A stretch of DNA of 64,000 nt from Micromonospora craniellae (GTDB lineage: Bacteria > Actinomycetota > Actinomycetes > Mycobacteriales > Micromonosporaceae), in NCBI RefSeq assembly GCF_014764405.1, contig NZ_CP061725.1, positions 6,076,001 to 6,140,000 of the forward strand, in the 5' to 3' direction. Positions within the stretch are counted from its first letter, which is position 1. Each line of letters opens with the position of its first letter. Positions 17,735-25,574 of the stretch are shown here, piece by piece. The translations under genes and the position numbers were made by a program. The notes under the pieces were generated by a model that did not search any database, was not told the origin of the DNA, and was given only the letters and a program-made list of their open reading frames with translations.

Positions 17735-18634
17735 CTAGGTCGAAATCGTCTCAATATCGGGGTTGGATTCGAGATGGCGGTAGACGGTGGCCCGGGAGAC
17801 TCCGAACTCGGCGGCGATCTCGTTGGCTGAGTGGGTGCCGGCGAGGTGCATCCGGCGGGCCGCCGAGACCTGGTCCGGACTCATCGAACGCGGCCGCCCC
17901 GGCCGCCGCCGGCCGCCGCGTGGGCGCGGATCGACGGCTGCCGGGACGGACGGCTTGTCGGGGCCGGTGCCTGCGGCGTCACCATCGTCGGCAGCACCGC
18001 CGTCACCATCGTCGGCAGCACCGTCGGTGGTGCCGGTGGCAGTGCGGGTGGCAGTGCGGGTGACGGCGGCGGTCGCCCGCTCGGCCGGCGGGCCGTCCGC
18101 CAGCAGGCGGCGGACGCCGTCGAGCATGTCCTCGCGCAGGTCGTGCTCGGGCACCTCGGTGAGGAAGAGCACCGGGTCGCCGCACATGGCCAGCGCCTGC
18201 ACCGCCCGGACCCGCTCCCGTACGCCCGGATTCGGCCCGGCCACGATCTCGTTGGCCCGCATGGCGATGCGCATCAGGCGCTGGTAGTTGGTGCCCCGGT
18301 CGACCAGTGCCAGATCGTGGTAGAGCATGCCCAGCGAGTCCCGGTGGGCGAGCATGACGTCCGTCCAGCCCTCCAGGAGCGACCACCGGCCCTGTCCCGC
18401 AGGCAGGGCCCCGGCACGGTCGAGCACGTTCTCCAGGTCCCGCACGAACGGCTCGGCGAGGTCGGTGAGCAGGTGCGCCTTGCTGGGGAAGTGATAGAGG
18501 ATCGCCGCCTTGGTCAGTCGCAGGCGTTCGGCGATCTGGCGTAGCGAGGTGCGTTGGTAGCCCTGCTCGGTGAACATCTGCCGGGCTGTACGCAGGATCC
18601 GGCTGCGCGTGTCGTCGACTTCCTCCCAGCTCAT
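17735..18634 (-). CDS. TetR-family regulator with extra C-terminal resolvase-like HTH
   Basis: 299 residues against a usual TetR length near 200. The N-terminal HTH is standard (SLRQIAERLRLTKAAILYHF) with a TetR ligand half to about residue 195. A Thr/Asp/Gly-rich linker made of short repeats (ATRTATGTTDGAADDGDGG) leads to a basic AT-hook-like run (RGGRRRPGRPRSMSPD) and a second helix-turn-helix, ANEIAAEFGVSRATVYRHLE, of the Hin/resolvase type. The protein could therefore contact DNA at two kinds of site. It is divergent from the ABC exporter at 18743, its likely target. Confidence 0.88.
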   Translation of the reverse strand: MSWEEVDDTRSRILRTARQMFTEQGYQRTSLRQIAERLRLTKAAILYHFPSKAHLLTDLAEPFVRDLENVLDRAGALPAGQGRWSLLEGWTDVMLAHRDSLGMLYHDLALVDRGTNYQRLMRIAMRANEIVAGPNPGVRERVRAVQALAMCGDPVLFLTEVPEHDLREDMLDGVRRLLADGPPAERATAAVTRTATRTATGTTDGAADDGDGGAADDGDAAGTGPDKPSVPAAVDPRPRGGRRRPGRPRSMSPDQVSAARRMHLAGTHSANEIAAEFGVSRATVYRHLESNPDIETIST

Positions 18635-18686
18635 GGCGTTCAGCCTAGCGGCTCCTGACCGCCGGACGGGGACCTGCGCGAAGCCA

Positions 18687-18706
18687 CTTACCGCTGGTCA
18701 GTACAG
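18687..18706. promoter_or_regulatory. Candidate TetR operator in divergent promoter
   Basis: The sequence CTTACCGCTGGTCAGTAC is an imperfect dyad (TTAC / GTA-type ends, ACCG/TGGT core) placed between the TetR start (18634) and the ABC start (18743). Its position and shape fit an operator serving both genes. Confidence 0.4.
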
Positions 18707-18742
18707 TGGGGTGGTCGGCACACCGAGCGACAGGAGGCACCC

Positions 18743-19684
18743 ATGTCCGTGATCTCGATCGAGAACCTCGTCAAGACCTTCGGCGGTGTACGTGCCCTCG
18801 ACGGGCTCGACCTGACGGTGGAACCGGGGGAGGTGCACGGTTTCCTGGGACCCAACGGCGCGGGCAAGTCCACCACCATCCGGATCGTGCTCGGCCTGCT
18901 GCGCCGCGACTCCGGGCAGGCACGCGTCCTCGACGGCGACCCGTGGCGGGACGCGGTCGCGCTGCACCGGCGGCTGGCGTACGTGCCCGGTGACGTCAGC
19001 CTCTGGCCCAACCTCACCGGCGGGGAGGCGATCGACCTCTTCGGCGCGTTGCGCGGCGGTCTCGACGAACGCCGCCGCGACGAGCTGCTGCGACGCTTCG
19101 AGTTGGACCCGACGAAGAAGTGCCGCACCTACTCCAAGGGCAACCGACAGAAGGTCGCCATCGTCGCCGCCTTCGCCTCCGCCGTGGAGCTGTACGTCCT
19201 GGACGAACCCACGTCCGGCCTGGACCCGCTGATGGAGGCGGTCTTCCAGGAGGAGGTCCGCACGCTCACCCAGGCCGGCGCGAGCGTGCTGCTCTCCAGC
19301 CACGTGCTCGCCGAGGTGGAGGCGCTCTGCGACCGCGTCAGCATCATCCGGGACGGGCGCACCGTGGAGTCCGGCAGCCTCGCCGAGCTGCGCCACCTGG
19401 CGCGTACCACGGTGACCGTCGAGACCGCACGGCCGCTGACCGGGTTGGAGGAACTGCCCGGCGTGCACGAGGTCCGGCCGGTCGACGGCCGGGTCAAGCT
19501 GGAGATCGAGCCAGCGCACCTGGACGCCCTCCTCGGCCACCTGGTCCGGTTCGAGGTACGCGCCCTGACCAGCACGCCGCCGACGCTGGAGGAGCTGTTC
19601 CTGCGGCACTACGGCGACAGCGGCGACGCCGAGCGGCAGACCAGCGACGCCGAGCGGCAGGGCACCGCCGGAGGTGTTCGATGA
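18743..19684 (+). CDS. ABC exporter ATP-binding protein (DrrA-like)
   Basis: 313 residues. Walker A is LGPNGAGKSTTIRIVLGLLR; the signature is YSKGNRQKVAIVAAFAS (GNRQK in place of the usual GGMxQR, as in related ABC-2 exporters); Walker B is LYVLDEPTSGLDPLM; the switch His is in LLSSHVLAEVEALCDR. The C-terminal 80 residues are the regulatory extension of drug-type ATPases. An AGGAGG site precedes ATG 18743. It overlaps the permease gene by 4 nt and is divergent from the TetR regulator. Probable drug or metabolite efflux. Confidence 0.92.
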   Translation: MSVISIENLVKTFGGVRALDGLDLTVEPGEVHGFLGPNGAGKSTTIRIVLGLLRRDSGQARVLDGDPWRDAVALHRRLAYVPGDVSLWPNLTGGEAIDLFGALRGGLDERRRDELLRRFELDPTKKCRTYSKGNRQKVAIVAAFASAVELYVLDEPTSGLDPLMEAVFQEEVRTLTQAGASVLLSSHVLAEVEALCDRVSIIRDGRTVESGSLAELRHLARTTVTVETARPLTGLEELPGVHEVRPVDGRVKLEIEPAHLDALLGHLVRFEVRALTSTPPTLEELFLRHYGDSGDAERQTSDAERQGTAGGVR

Positions 19685-21306
19685 GCGCCTTCACCGGCAC
19701 CGGGCGGCTCGCCCGGCTCGCGCTGCGTCGGGACCGGACCCGCCTGGCGATCTGGGTCTTCGGCACACCCCTGATCGGCTACGGCTTGGCCGAGAGCGTC
19801 GCCAGCCTCTACCCGGACGAGCAGACCCGCCTCGGCTACGCCGAGACCGCGTTGTCCAGCGTGGTCGCCCGCGCCTTCAACGGCCCGATCGCGAGCGCCG
19901 ACCTCGGCGCGGTGGTGGTCGCCGAGACGTACCTCACCCTCACTCTGCTCGCCGCGCTGCTGAGCACCTTCGCCGTGGTCCGGCACACCCGGCAGAACGA
20001 GGAGACCGGGCGCGCCGAACTGCTCGGCGCCGCCGTCGTCGGCCGGTACGCCCTGCTGACCGCCGCCCTGCTGGTGGTGGTCGGCGCGAACCTGGCCTCC
20101 GCCGCGCTGCTCGCCCTGGTCTTCGTCGGCACCGGGCTCCCGGTCGCCGGCTCGGTGGCCGCCGCCGCCGCGATCGGCGGGGTCGGTGTCGCCTTCACCG
20201 GCGTCGCGGCCGTAACCGCCCAGGTCTCGGTCAGCTCCCGGAGCGCAAACGCGCTCGCCGCGGCCGCCGTGGGCGTCGCGTTCCTGCTGCGCGCCGCCGG
20301 TGACGTGCTCGGCGAGCGTGGCGGCGACGGCACCCGGCTGGACAGCGCCTGGCCGACCTGGCTCTCGCCGCTCGGCTGGGGCACCCAGGTACGCGCCTTC
20401 GGCACCGAACGATGGTGGGTCCTCGCGCTGCCGCTGGCCCTGCTGGTGGCCGGAGTCGCGCTGGCCTACCTGCTGGCCGAGCGCCGGGACCTCGGCGCCG
20501 GCCTGCTGGCCGCGCGGCGTGGACCGGCCCGCGCGGGCTCGGGGCTGCTCGGGCCGGTCGGCCTGACCTGGCGGTTGCAGCGGGGCGCACTGGCCGGTTG
20601 GACCGTGGCGGTGGTGGTGCTCGGCCTGTCCATGGGGGTGGCCGGTCACGAGGTGGACGCGATGATCGCCGAGAACCCTGCGGCGGCCGAGGTGATCGCC
20701 CAGCTCGGCGGTGGGGCGGAACTCGTCGACGCGTACCTGGCCGCGATCATCGGCCTGTACGCGCTGACCATCGGCGCGTACGTGGTGCAGGCCCTGCTGC
20801 GGACCCGCAATGACGAGTCCGACGGCATCCTGGAGGCGCTGCTGGCCACGGCGTTGAGCCGGACCCGGTGGCTCGGCACGCAGGTGTGCGGCGCCGTGCT
20901 CGGCGCGGTGTGGCTGGTGCTGCTGGCCGGACTCACCACCGGCCTCGGGTACGGCCTGGCGGCCGGTGACGCGATCGGCTGGACGATCGAACTGGGCGGC
21001 GCGGCGCTGCTGCGGCTGCCCGCCCTGCTGGTGCTCGTCGGGGTGGTGACCGCCCTGTTCGGCGCGGTGCCGCGCTGGTCGGTGGCGCTGAGCTGGACGG
21101 TGCTGATCGCCTTCCTGCTGCTCGGGCAGTTGGGCGCGGTGCTGGAGTTGCCGCAGGCGGCGCTGAACCTGTCGCCCTTCACCCACGTGCCCTCGGTGCC
21201 CGCCGCCGACCTCACGGTGCTGCCCCTGGTGGTGCTCACCGCCGTGGCCGCGGTGCTGCTGGCGGTCGGGCTGGGCGCGTTCCGGCGGCGCGACACCCCG
21301 ACCTGA
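19681..21306 (+). CDS. ABC exporter permease (ABC-2 type, about 12 TM)
   Basis: 541 residues, two homologous halves of about six transmembrane helices each, as in polyketide-antibiotic exporter permeases of actinomycetes. Recognisable segments are RLALRRDRTRLAIWVFGTPL at the N-terminus and LRTRNDESDGILEALLATAL in the second half, which mirrors VRHTRQNEETGRAELLGAAV in the first. Overlaps the ATPase gene by 4 nt (ATGA). Followed at once by a strong hairpin, so the operon has two genes. Confidence 0.9.
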   Translation: MSAFTGTGRLARLALRRDRTRLAIWVFGTPLIGYGLAESVASLYPDEQTRLGYAETALSSVVARAFNGPIASADLGAVVVAETYLTLTLLAALLSTFAVVRHTRQNEETGRAELLGAAVVGRYALLTAALLVVVGANLASAALLALVFVGTGLPVAGSVAAAAAIGGVGVAFTGVAAVTAQVSVSSRSANALAAAAVGVAFLLRAAGDVLGERGGDGTRLDSAWPTWLSPLGWGTQVRAFGTERWWVLALPLALLVAGVALAYLLAERRDLGAGLLAARRGPARAGSGLLGPVGLTWRLQRGALAGWTVAVVVLGLSMGVAGHEVDAMIAENPAAAEVIAQLGGGAELVDAYLAAIIGLYALTIGAYVVQALLRTRNDESDGILEALLATALSRTRWLGTQVCGAVLGAVWLVLLAGLTTGLGYGLAAGDAIGWTIELGGAALLRLPALLVLVGVVTALFGAVPRWSVALSWTVLIAFLLLGQLGAVLELPQAALNLSPFTHVPSVPAADLTVLPLVVLTAVAAVLLAVGLGAFRRRDTPT

Positions 21307-21307
21307 G

Positions 21308-21365
21308 GTGTAAGGAGGGGACCCCTGCTAACGCCTCGTGCATAGCAGGGGTCCCCTCCTTACAC
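21308..21365. terminator. Perfect 23-bp hairpin after ABC operon
   Basis: Arms 21308-21330 and 21343-21365 match exactly around a 12-nt loop. It lies between the convergent stops of the permease (21306) and the XRE regulator (21374). Each arm contains TAAGGAGGGG, the ribosome-binding-site consensus, on one strand. I recognise this word (TAAGGAGGGGACCCCT-like) from many intergenic hairpins of Micromonosporaceae. Confidence 0.75.
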
Positions 21366-21373
21366 GCACCCGG

Positions 21374-22579
21374 TCATGTCGCCGGAACCCCAAGGGCGGT
21401 AGCGAGCTGGACGATCGTCGTCGGGGCGTGCGGGCTCCGGAGCACCTGGACGAGCAGGTCGCGGGCGGCGGGGCGGTGCCGGACCTCGGCGGGTGCGATG
21501 CTCTGTGCCTGCCGCAGGGTCCGGGCGGCGTTCGTGGCATCGTGAGCGTGCAGGTGCGCGCGAGCAGCGTCGATCAGGTGTGCGGCGCGATGCTCGACAG
21601 GCAGCCACCGCCAGCCGAGGCCTACGGTGGCCCTCTGATGCCAGGCCAGCGCCTCACCCGCATCGCCCAACTCCAGTGCCGCCAGAGTGCGCGCTGTGGC
21701 CACGGCGGTGGGTCCGAAGGCGGTGCGATGGTAGTCGTGGCCGTCGCCCACCCGGTCGGCCAGGTCGGCGGCCTCATCGAGCAGGTTGGCGGCGCCGCGC
21801 TCATGGCCGTCGCCGGCCGCCGCCAACGCGCCCTGCACGAGCAGCGTGCCGCACAGGGACAGGTACGCCGACGGGCTGCCGTCGAGGTCCGGCGGGGTGA
21901 TCCGGTACGCGGTGGTCCGCATGGTCGACACCGCAGCGCCCGCCTGCCCGGTGGCGCGCAACACCGGCCCGAGCTGCACCGCCGCCGTCGCCACCAGCAC
22001 CGCATCGCCGGTGGCGAGCGCCATCGCCCGGTCGGCGGCCAGCCAGGCAAGCTCGGTCTCACCGAGCTTCGTCAGCAGTGCCGAGCCGGCCCGGTACGCC
22101 TCCACCAGCGGTACGCGCCCCGATCCCGGATCGCAGGCGTAACCGCGCTGCGCCCCGCTGATCAGCCCGGGCAGCAGGTCGATCAACTGGGGGTAGTGGG
22201 CATGCTGGTAGGTGTTCCAGGCGTAAGCCACGCCACCGGCCAGTTGATCCGCCGCCGGTACCTCACGCTCGGGCACCCGCCGGCCTGCCACGATGTCGTA
22301 TGCGGACAGTGCCGCCCGGATCCGCTCCACACCCGCCGCCCGCTCGTTGACGGCAGCGGTGTGGACCTGGCGGCCCAGCAGCACCGACTGCTCGACTCGC
22401 AACACGGCGGCGATCTCCGCGATCGTGGACACCTTGTCCAGCGACCGCGCACCACGTTCGACCTTGTCGACCCAACTCTTCGACTTGCCCATCCGGTCGG
22501 CGAACACCTGCTGCGACATGCGCCGCCGCCCTCGCCAGTAAGCCACCCGACGACCGATCGGCAACAACTCGTCACCCAC
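21374..22579 (-). CDS. XRE-family regulator with long TPR-like C-terminus
   Basis: 401 residues. The HTH is near the N-terminus: LPIGRRVAYWRGRRRMSQQV then FADRMGKSKSWVDKVERGAR. The rest is helical, Ala/Leu-rich and TPR-like (AYRAGSALLTKLGETELAWL, LAALELGDAGEALAWHQRAT), as in many actinomycete regulators of the Spr1629/BldD-neighbour type. GTG 22579 overlaps the stop of the small upstream gene by 8 nt, so the pair is coupled. Starting further upstream gives an Arg-rich leader and is rejected. The target may be set by the palindrome at 22834. Confidence 0.85.
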   Translation of the reverse strand: MGDELLPIGRRVAYWRGRRRMSQQVFADRMGKSKSWVDKVERGARSLDKVSTIAEIAAVLRVEQSVLLGRQVHTAAVNERAAGVERIRAALSAYDIVAGRRVPEREVPAADQLAGGVAYAWNTYQHAHYPQLIDLLPGLISGAQRGYACDPGSGRVPLVEAYRAGSALLTKLGETELAWLAADRAMALATGDAVLVATAAVQLGPVLRATGQAGAAVSTMRTTAYRITPPDLDGSPSAYLSLCGTLLVQGALAAAGDGHERGAANLLDEAADLADRVGDGHDYHRTAFGPTAVATARTLAALELGDAGEALAWHQRATVGLGWRWLPVEHRAAHLIDAARAHLHAHDATNAARTLRQAQSIAPAEVRHRPAARDLLVQVLRSPHAPTTIVQLATALGVPAT

Positions 22580-22736
22580 GCCGCCACCGCCGATCCGGTA
22601 CCGCCCGGGTCGTCTCCTCGACCGGTACGCGCTCCGCCTCGGCCTGGGCGAGCACCCGCCGCTTCGCCGCTTCCCGTTCGTTCGCCTGGATCTGCTCGCC
22701 CCTACTCGGCGTGCCGCCATCGTTCTGGCCGCTCAT
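22572..22736 (-). CDS. Small charged protein upstream of XRE regulator
   Basis: 54 residues, hydrophilic and helical: NDGGTPSRGEQIQANEREAA, then RVPVEETTRAVPDRRWRRG. The start ATG 22736 is set by AAGGAG 6 nt ahead; a GTG at 22754 lacks such a site. It is translationally coupled to the regulator gene by an 8-nt overlap. No function is recognised. It could be a modulator of the regulator, or a leader peptide controlling its translation. Confidence 0.6.
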   Translation of the reverse strand: MSGQNDGGTPSRGEQIQANEREAAKRRVLAQAEAERVPVEETTRAVPDRRWRRG

Positions 22737-22833
22737 TCCCGACTCCTTCGTCACCAGAGGCGGCAGCGGAAAGGTCCAGACAAGGCCATCCTGTCACCGC
22801 TCGACTACGCTAAGGAATCGAGCGTTCGAGTCT

Positions 22834-22850
22834 GGGTACGTGGTGTACCC
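22834..22850. promoter_or_regulatory. Operator candidate GGGTAC-N5-GTACCC
   Basis: A 17-bp perfect dyad with spacer GTGGT, about 100 bases upstream of the small gene at 22736 and just past the 3' end of the next XRE gene. The same GTAC-N5-GTAC design recurs at 24102-24116. Confidence 0.55.
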
Positions 22851-22865
22851 GGTGACGTGGCGTAC

Positions 22866-24089
22866 CTAAAGGTCGGTGGCATTCATTCGACGGGCGAGGT
22901 CAACCGCCTCGGCGCGGATCGAGGCGGGCGACTCTTGGGACAGCCGGGTGATCAGATCCTGCGCCGCAGGCGAGTAACGGACCGTCTCCGGTGACGTCGC
23001 CTCGGCACGCGCCAGCAAGTGAAGGGTCGCTTCCTTCGCGCCCTCCAGATCGGCCGAACGTGCCAGTTCTACGTAATGCCGACCCCGACGCTCTGTCGAG
23101 GGGATCGATGCCGGGTCGAGGGCGTGGGCGCGGCGCTGCGCCTCGTCCGGATCACCGAGGTCTACTGCGCACATGACTGCGTACACGTTGACCAAGGGCC
23201 GCGACACGCGGGTCCGCAAGCCTACGAACCCTTCGGGCAGCGCCCGGTCGACGATCGACCGAGCGGTGTCCCAATCCGACCACGCGCCTTGGTCACCGGT
23301 CCGAGAACGCGTCAGGGCCGCGCAGAGGTGCAGATCAGCGAGTATCTCCGCCCATTCGGGGCCGCCGTCCGCTATGCGTGGTTCGATAAGGCTGCGTGCC
23401 TCCCGAAGTCGCTCCAACGCTTCGTCTCCGCGACCGACCGCGCGTAGCAGGTGTGCGGCATACCAGGTCGCCTGTGCGATAGCCAGTGGGTCGTCCGCGT
23501 CCAGGGCGGCGTTCATTCCGCGATCAACGGTCAACCAGACCAGCTCACGGTCGCCATGCCACGCCAGATACGCCTGAGCGAGATGGTAAGCCTGCGCGAG
23601 TAGGGCGAGGCTTGTGCGTCGATCATCACCGGAATGCAACCGCGCCGCCCGTTGGGTGGCAAGCAGCAGGCCAGGCAGGATTTCCCCTGCCGCCGTGCGC
23701 TGGTGTCGAGATGTGTGCCAGGTCTGCCATGCGGAATCGACCGCGCCTCGGAGATAGTCGGTGCTCTCCGGTTCGCCGTCGAGGGCAAGGTGCCAGGCGG
23801 TCAACGCACGGCGGACCTCGTCTACTGCGGGATGGCTAGCCCGACCGCCGAGAGACAGCGCCACGGACGGTCCGAAGAGGTCACCGAGATCCCGAACCCC
23901 GAGGTGTGGTGCCATCTGCTGCGCGGCACGAAGGGTCAGCGATCGGCGGCCGTTCTCGATGAACTTCACGGTGGTCGCTGATAGTCCGCTCAAGTTGGCG
24001 AGGCGTTCGCGGGAGAGTCCGACGGCACGACGTAGCCGCTCGACACGCTGGCCCGGCTTGAGCTGCTGTTCAGTGGTCACGAACCACAC
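22866..24089 (-). CDS. XRE-family regulator with TPR-like C-terminus
   Basis: 407 residues. The N-terminal HTH reads QRVERLRRAVGLSRERLANL then SGLSATTVKFIENGRRSLTL. The C-terminal 300 residues are helical with TPR-like repeats (LALLAQAYHLAQAYLAWHGD, RAVGRGDEALERLREARSLI), similar in plan to the neighbour at 21374 but not closely related in sequence. Starts at GTG 24089 and GTG 24080 are both possible. The perfect dyad GGTAC-ATCGT-GTACC lies 13 nt upstream of the first, where a repressor would block initiation. Likely autoregulated. Confidence 0.87.
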   Translation of the reverse strand: MWFVTTEQQLKPGQRVERLRRAVGLSRERLANLSGLSATTVKFIENGRRSLTLRAAQQMAPHLGVRDLGDLFGPSVALSLGGRASHPAVDEVRRALTAWHLALDGEPESTDYLRGAVDSAWQTWHTSRHQRTAAGEILPGLLLATQRAARLHSGDDRRTSLALLAQAYHLAQAYLAWHGDRELVWLTVDRGMNAALDADDPLAIAQATWYAAHLLRAVGRGDEALERLREARSLIEPRIADGGPEWAEILADLHLCAALTRSRTGDQGAWSDWDTARSIVDRALPEGFVGLRTRVSRPLVNVYAVMCAVDLGDPDEAQRRAHALDPASIPSTERRGRHYVELARSADLEGAKEATLHLLARAEATSPETVRYSPAAQDLITRLSQESPASIRAEAVDLARRMNATDL

Positions 24090-24101
24090 CTCACTACCTG
24101 G

Positions 24102-24116
24102 GGTACATCGTGTACC
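24102..24116. promoter_or_regulatory. Operator candidate GGTAC-ATCGT-GTACC
   Basis: A 15-bp dyad directly upstream of the XRE gene start at 24089. It has the same arms and the same 5-base spacing as the site at 22834, which supports one regulator binding both. Confidence 0.6.
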
Positions 24117-24384
24117 TCACGGTACGCGCAGCTTCCGGCAACGGGAAGAGATAGAAGCAGATCATTGCCCATGAGCGGTACGGACGTGGGAATCCCTCAT
24201 CTCCCAGATGGTCGACGTGTCGTCGGTGGCGGTCCACACGAGATGGGTAGCGCCATGGAGATCATTTCCGTGTCGAGGAGACGGGTGAGGATGCGATTGA
24301 CGCCGTCGTCAACGAAGCGCTGGACACGATCCTGGTGCTTGCGTTCGCCTCAGAGCACCTGGGACAGGAACCGGCGCAGACGCG
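24117..24384. other. No recognisable gene; possible further debris
   Basis: A short plus-strand reading (about 24275-24370) gives EDAIDAVVNEALDTILVLAF, which looks protein-like, but it has no start and joins the permease remnant. I assign no function. Confidence 0.35.
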
Positions 24385-24615
24385 GGTGCTCGGCCCCCAC
24401 ACCTGCATGCCCAGCGGCGCCAGACCGACCCCGATCAGCAGGATCGTCGCCGCTGCCGGCAGGCCGCGGAACACGTCGGTGTAGACCCGGGCCGGCCACC
24501 GCAACCAGCGGGTACGCGAGATGCCCGCGACGGCCAGCACGATGCCCATGGCCGAGCCGAGCAGGGCGGCGGTGACCGCGAGGATCAGCGTGTTCGGCAA
24601 CCCGACGGTGATCAT
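24385..24615 (-). pseudogene. Amino-acid ABC permease, N-terminal fragment
   Basis: About 77 residues matching the first membrane segments of polar-amino-acid (HisM/GlnP type) permeases: MITVGLPNTLILAVTAALLG, then WPARVYTDVFRGLPAAATIL. After LGMQVWGPST the similarity stops and the frame continues in unrelated sequence. The family needs about 220 residues and its EAA loop, which is absent. Adjacent to the solute-binding fragment, as expected of one former operon. Confidence 0.7.
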
Positions 24616-24639
24616 CTCGGGCAGCCGGGTCGAGGCTGC

Positions 24640-24778
24640 GCCCGGTGGCGTGGTCGTCCTGGACGGTGCCCTGCACGACCATCACCCGCTTGCCGGACAA
24701 CTCGTCGAAGCTGGTCAGCGTCGAACCGGCTGGCACGTCGAGCCCGACACGGCGTTCACCCGTTATGACCACCCTCAC
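24640..24778 (-). pseudogene. Amino-acid-binding protein fragment
   Basis: About 45 codons resembling the hinge region of periplasmic-type solute-binding proteins: RVGLDVPAGSTLTSFDELSG, then KRVMVVQGTVQDDHAT. There is no signal peptide and no second lobe. It then slides into the permease fragment in a different frame, so a deletion removed the end of this gene and the start of the next. Confidence 0.6.
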
Positions 24779-24792
24779 GCGGGCGCGACGAC

Positions 24793-24948
24793 GGGGTCGC
24801 GGCGGTGCTCGGGCACAACGGTGCCGGTAAGTCCACGCTGCGGCGGGTGGTCGACCGCTACCACGTGCTGGAGTCGGGGCGGGTCACCTCGGCCGGCGAC
24901 GGCGCCAGCACCGTGGAGCGTACCGTCCGGCAGGCACTGGCGGTCTGA
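24793..24948 (+). pseudogene. ABC ATPase remnant (Walker A joined to C-terminus)
   Basis: 52 codons: VAAVLGHNGAGKSTLRRVVD, an intact Walker A, is followed directly by DRYHVLESGRVTSAGDGAS and a short C-terminal tail that in LivF/UrtE-type ATPases lies about 170 residues later. Signature and Walker B motifs are missing. On the opposite strand from the permease fragments, so it may be a second decayed transporter. Confidence 0.6.
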
Positions 24949-24968
24949 GTCCGCCTTGCCGCCGGGGA

Positions 24969-25002
24969 CCCCTGCCCCACCCGCCCCCGGGTGGGGCAGG
25001 GG
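24969..25002. terminator. 14-bp GC-rich hairpin
   Basis: Arms 24969-24982 and 24989-25002 match perfectly around a 6-nt loop. It is placed 73 bases past the stop of the Rieske operon (25076, leftward), which it most likely terminates. Confidence 0.7.
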
Positions 25003-25075
25003 CCGTCCGGTGTCGCGACGCCACCCCGGACGGCCCCGCGCGGCCCGGGCCTGGAGTGGGCCGCGTCCTGGTGTG

Positions 25076-25558
25076 TCAGGCCAGCCGGATGGCGTCGCCG
25101 TCGACGGAGACGTTCGCGGCGGGCAGCGGGGACCCTGCCGGCCCGCTGCGCACCGAACCGTCGGCGATGTCGAACACACTGTTGTGGCAGGCGCAGACGA
25201 TGGTGCCGTTGGTCACCGCGGTGACCGTGCAGCCCTGGTGGGTGCAGGTCGCCGAGTACGCCTTGATGGTTCCCGCCGTCGGCTGGGTGATGACCACCCC
25301 GGCGTCGGCGTAGATCTGTCCACCACCGACCGGGATGTCGGCCAGGGTGGCCAGCGCCGACGGCCCGCCACCGGCGTCCGGTGCGCCCGACGAGGACGGG
25401 TCGGCGCTGGGGTTCGCGGCGGGCGGCGGAGGTGGCGGGGGCGCCGACGTCGGCTGACCGTACGTCGCGCAGCCGGTCAGCGTGGCCACGCCCACCGCGC
25501 CGGTCCCGGCCAGCATGGCCCGTCGCGACCGGCAGCAGCCGGCCTGCTCGTGGTTCAT
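25076..25558 (-). CDS. Tat-exported Rieske [2Fe-2S] lipoprotein-like protein
   Basis: 160 residues. The N-terminus looks like a twin-arginine lipoprotein signal: SRRAMLAGTGAVGVATLTGC. A Pro/Ala/Ser linker leads to a Rieske domain with both cluster loops, CTHQGC and CACHNSVFD, giving the needed two Cys and two His. Likely a membrane-anchored electron carrier facing outward. It follows the DUF6529-like membrane gene by 16 nt in a three-gene operon, which suggests the two exchange electrons. Confidence 0.9.
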   Translation of the reverse strand: MNHEQAGCCRSRRAMLAGTGAVGVATLTGCATYGQPTSAPPPPPPPAANPSADPSSSGAPDAGGGPSALATLADIPVGGGQIYADAGVVITQPTAGTIKAYSATCTHQGCTVTAVTNGTIVCACHNSVFDIADGSVRSGPAGSPLPAANVSVDGDAIRLA

Positions 25559-25574
25559 CCGAGGTGCCTTTCGG

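Noticed and set aside
24617..24640. Reading the amino-acid ABC fragments as one functional fused protein
   Set aside because: Frames differ between pieces and each lacks essential domains.
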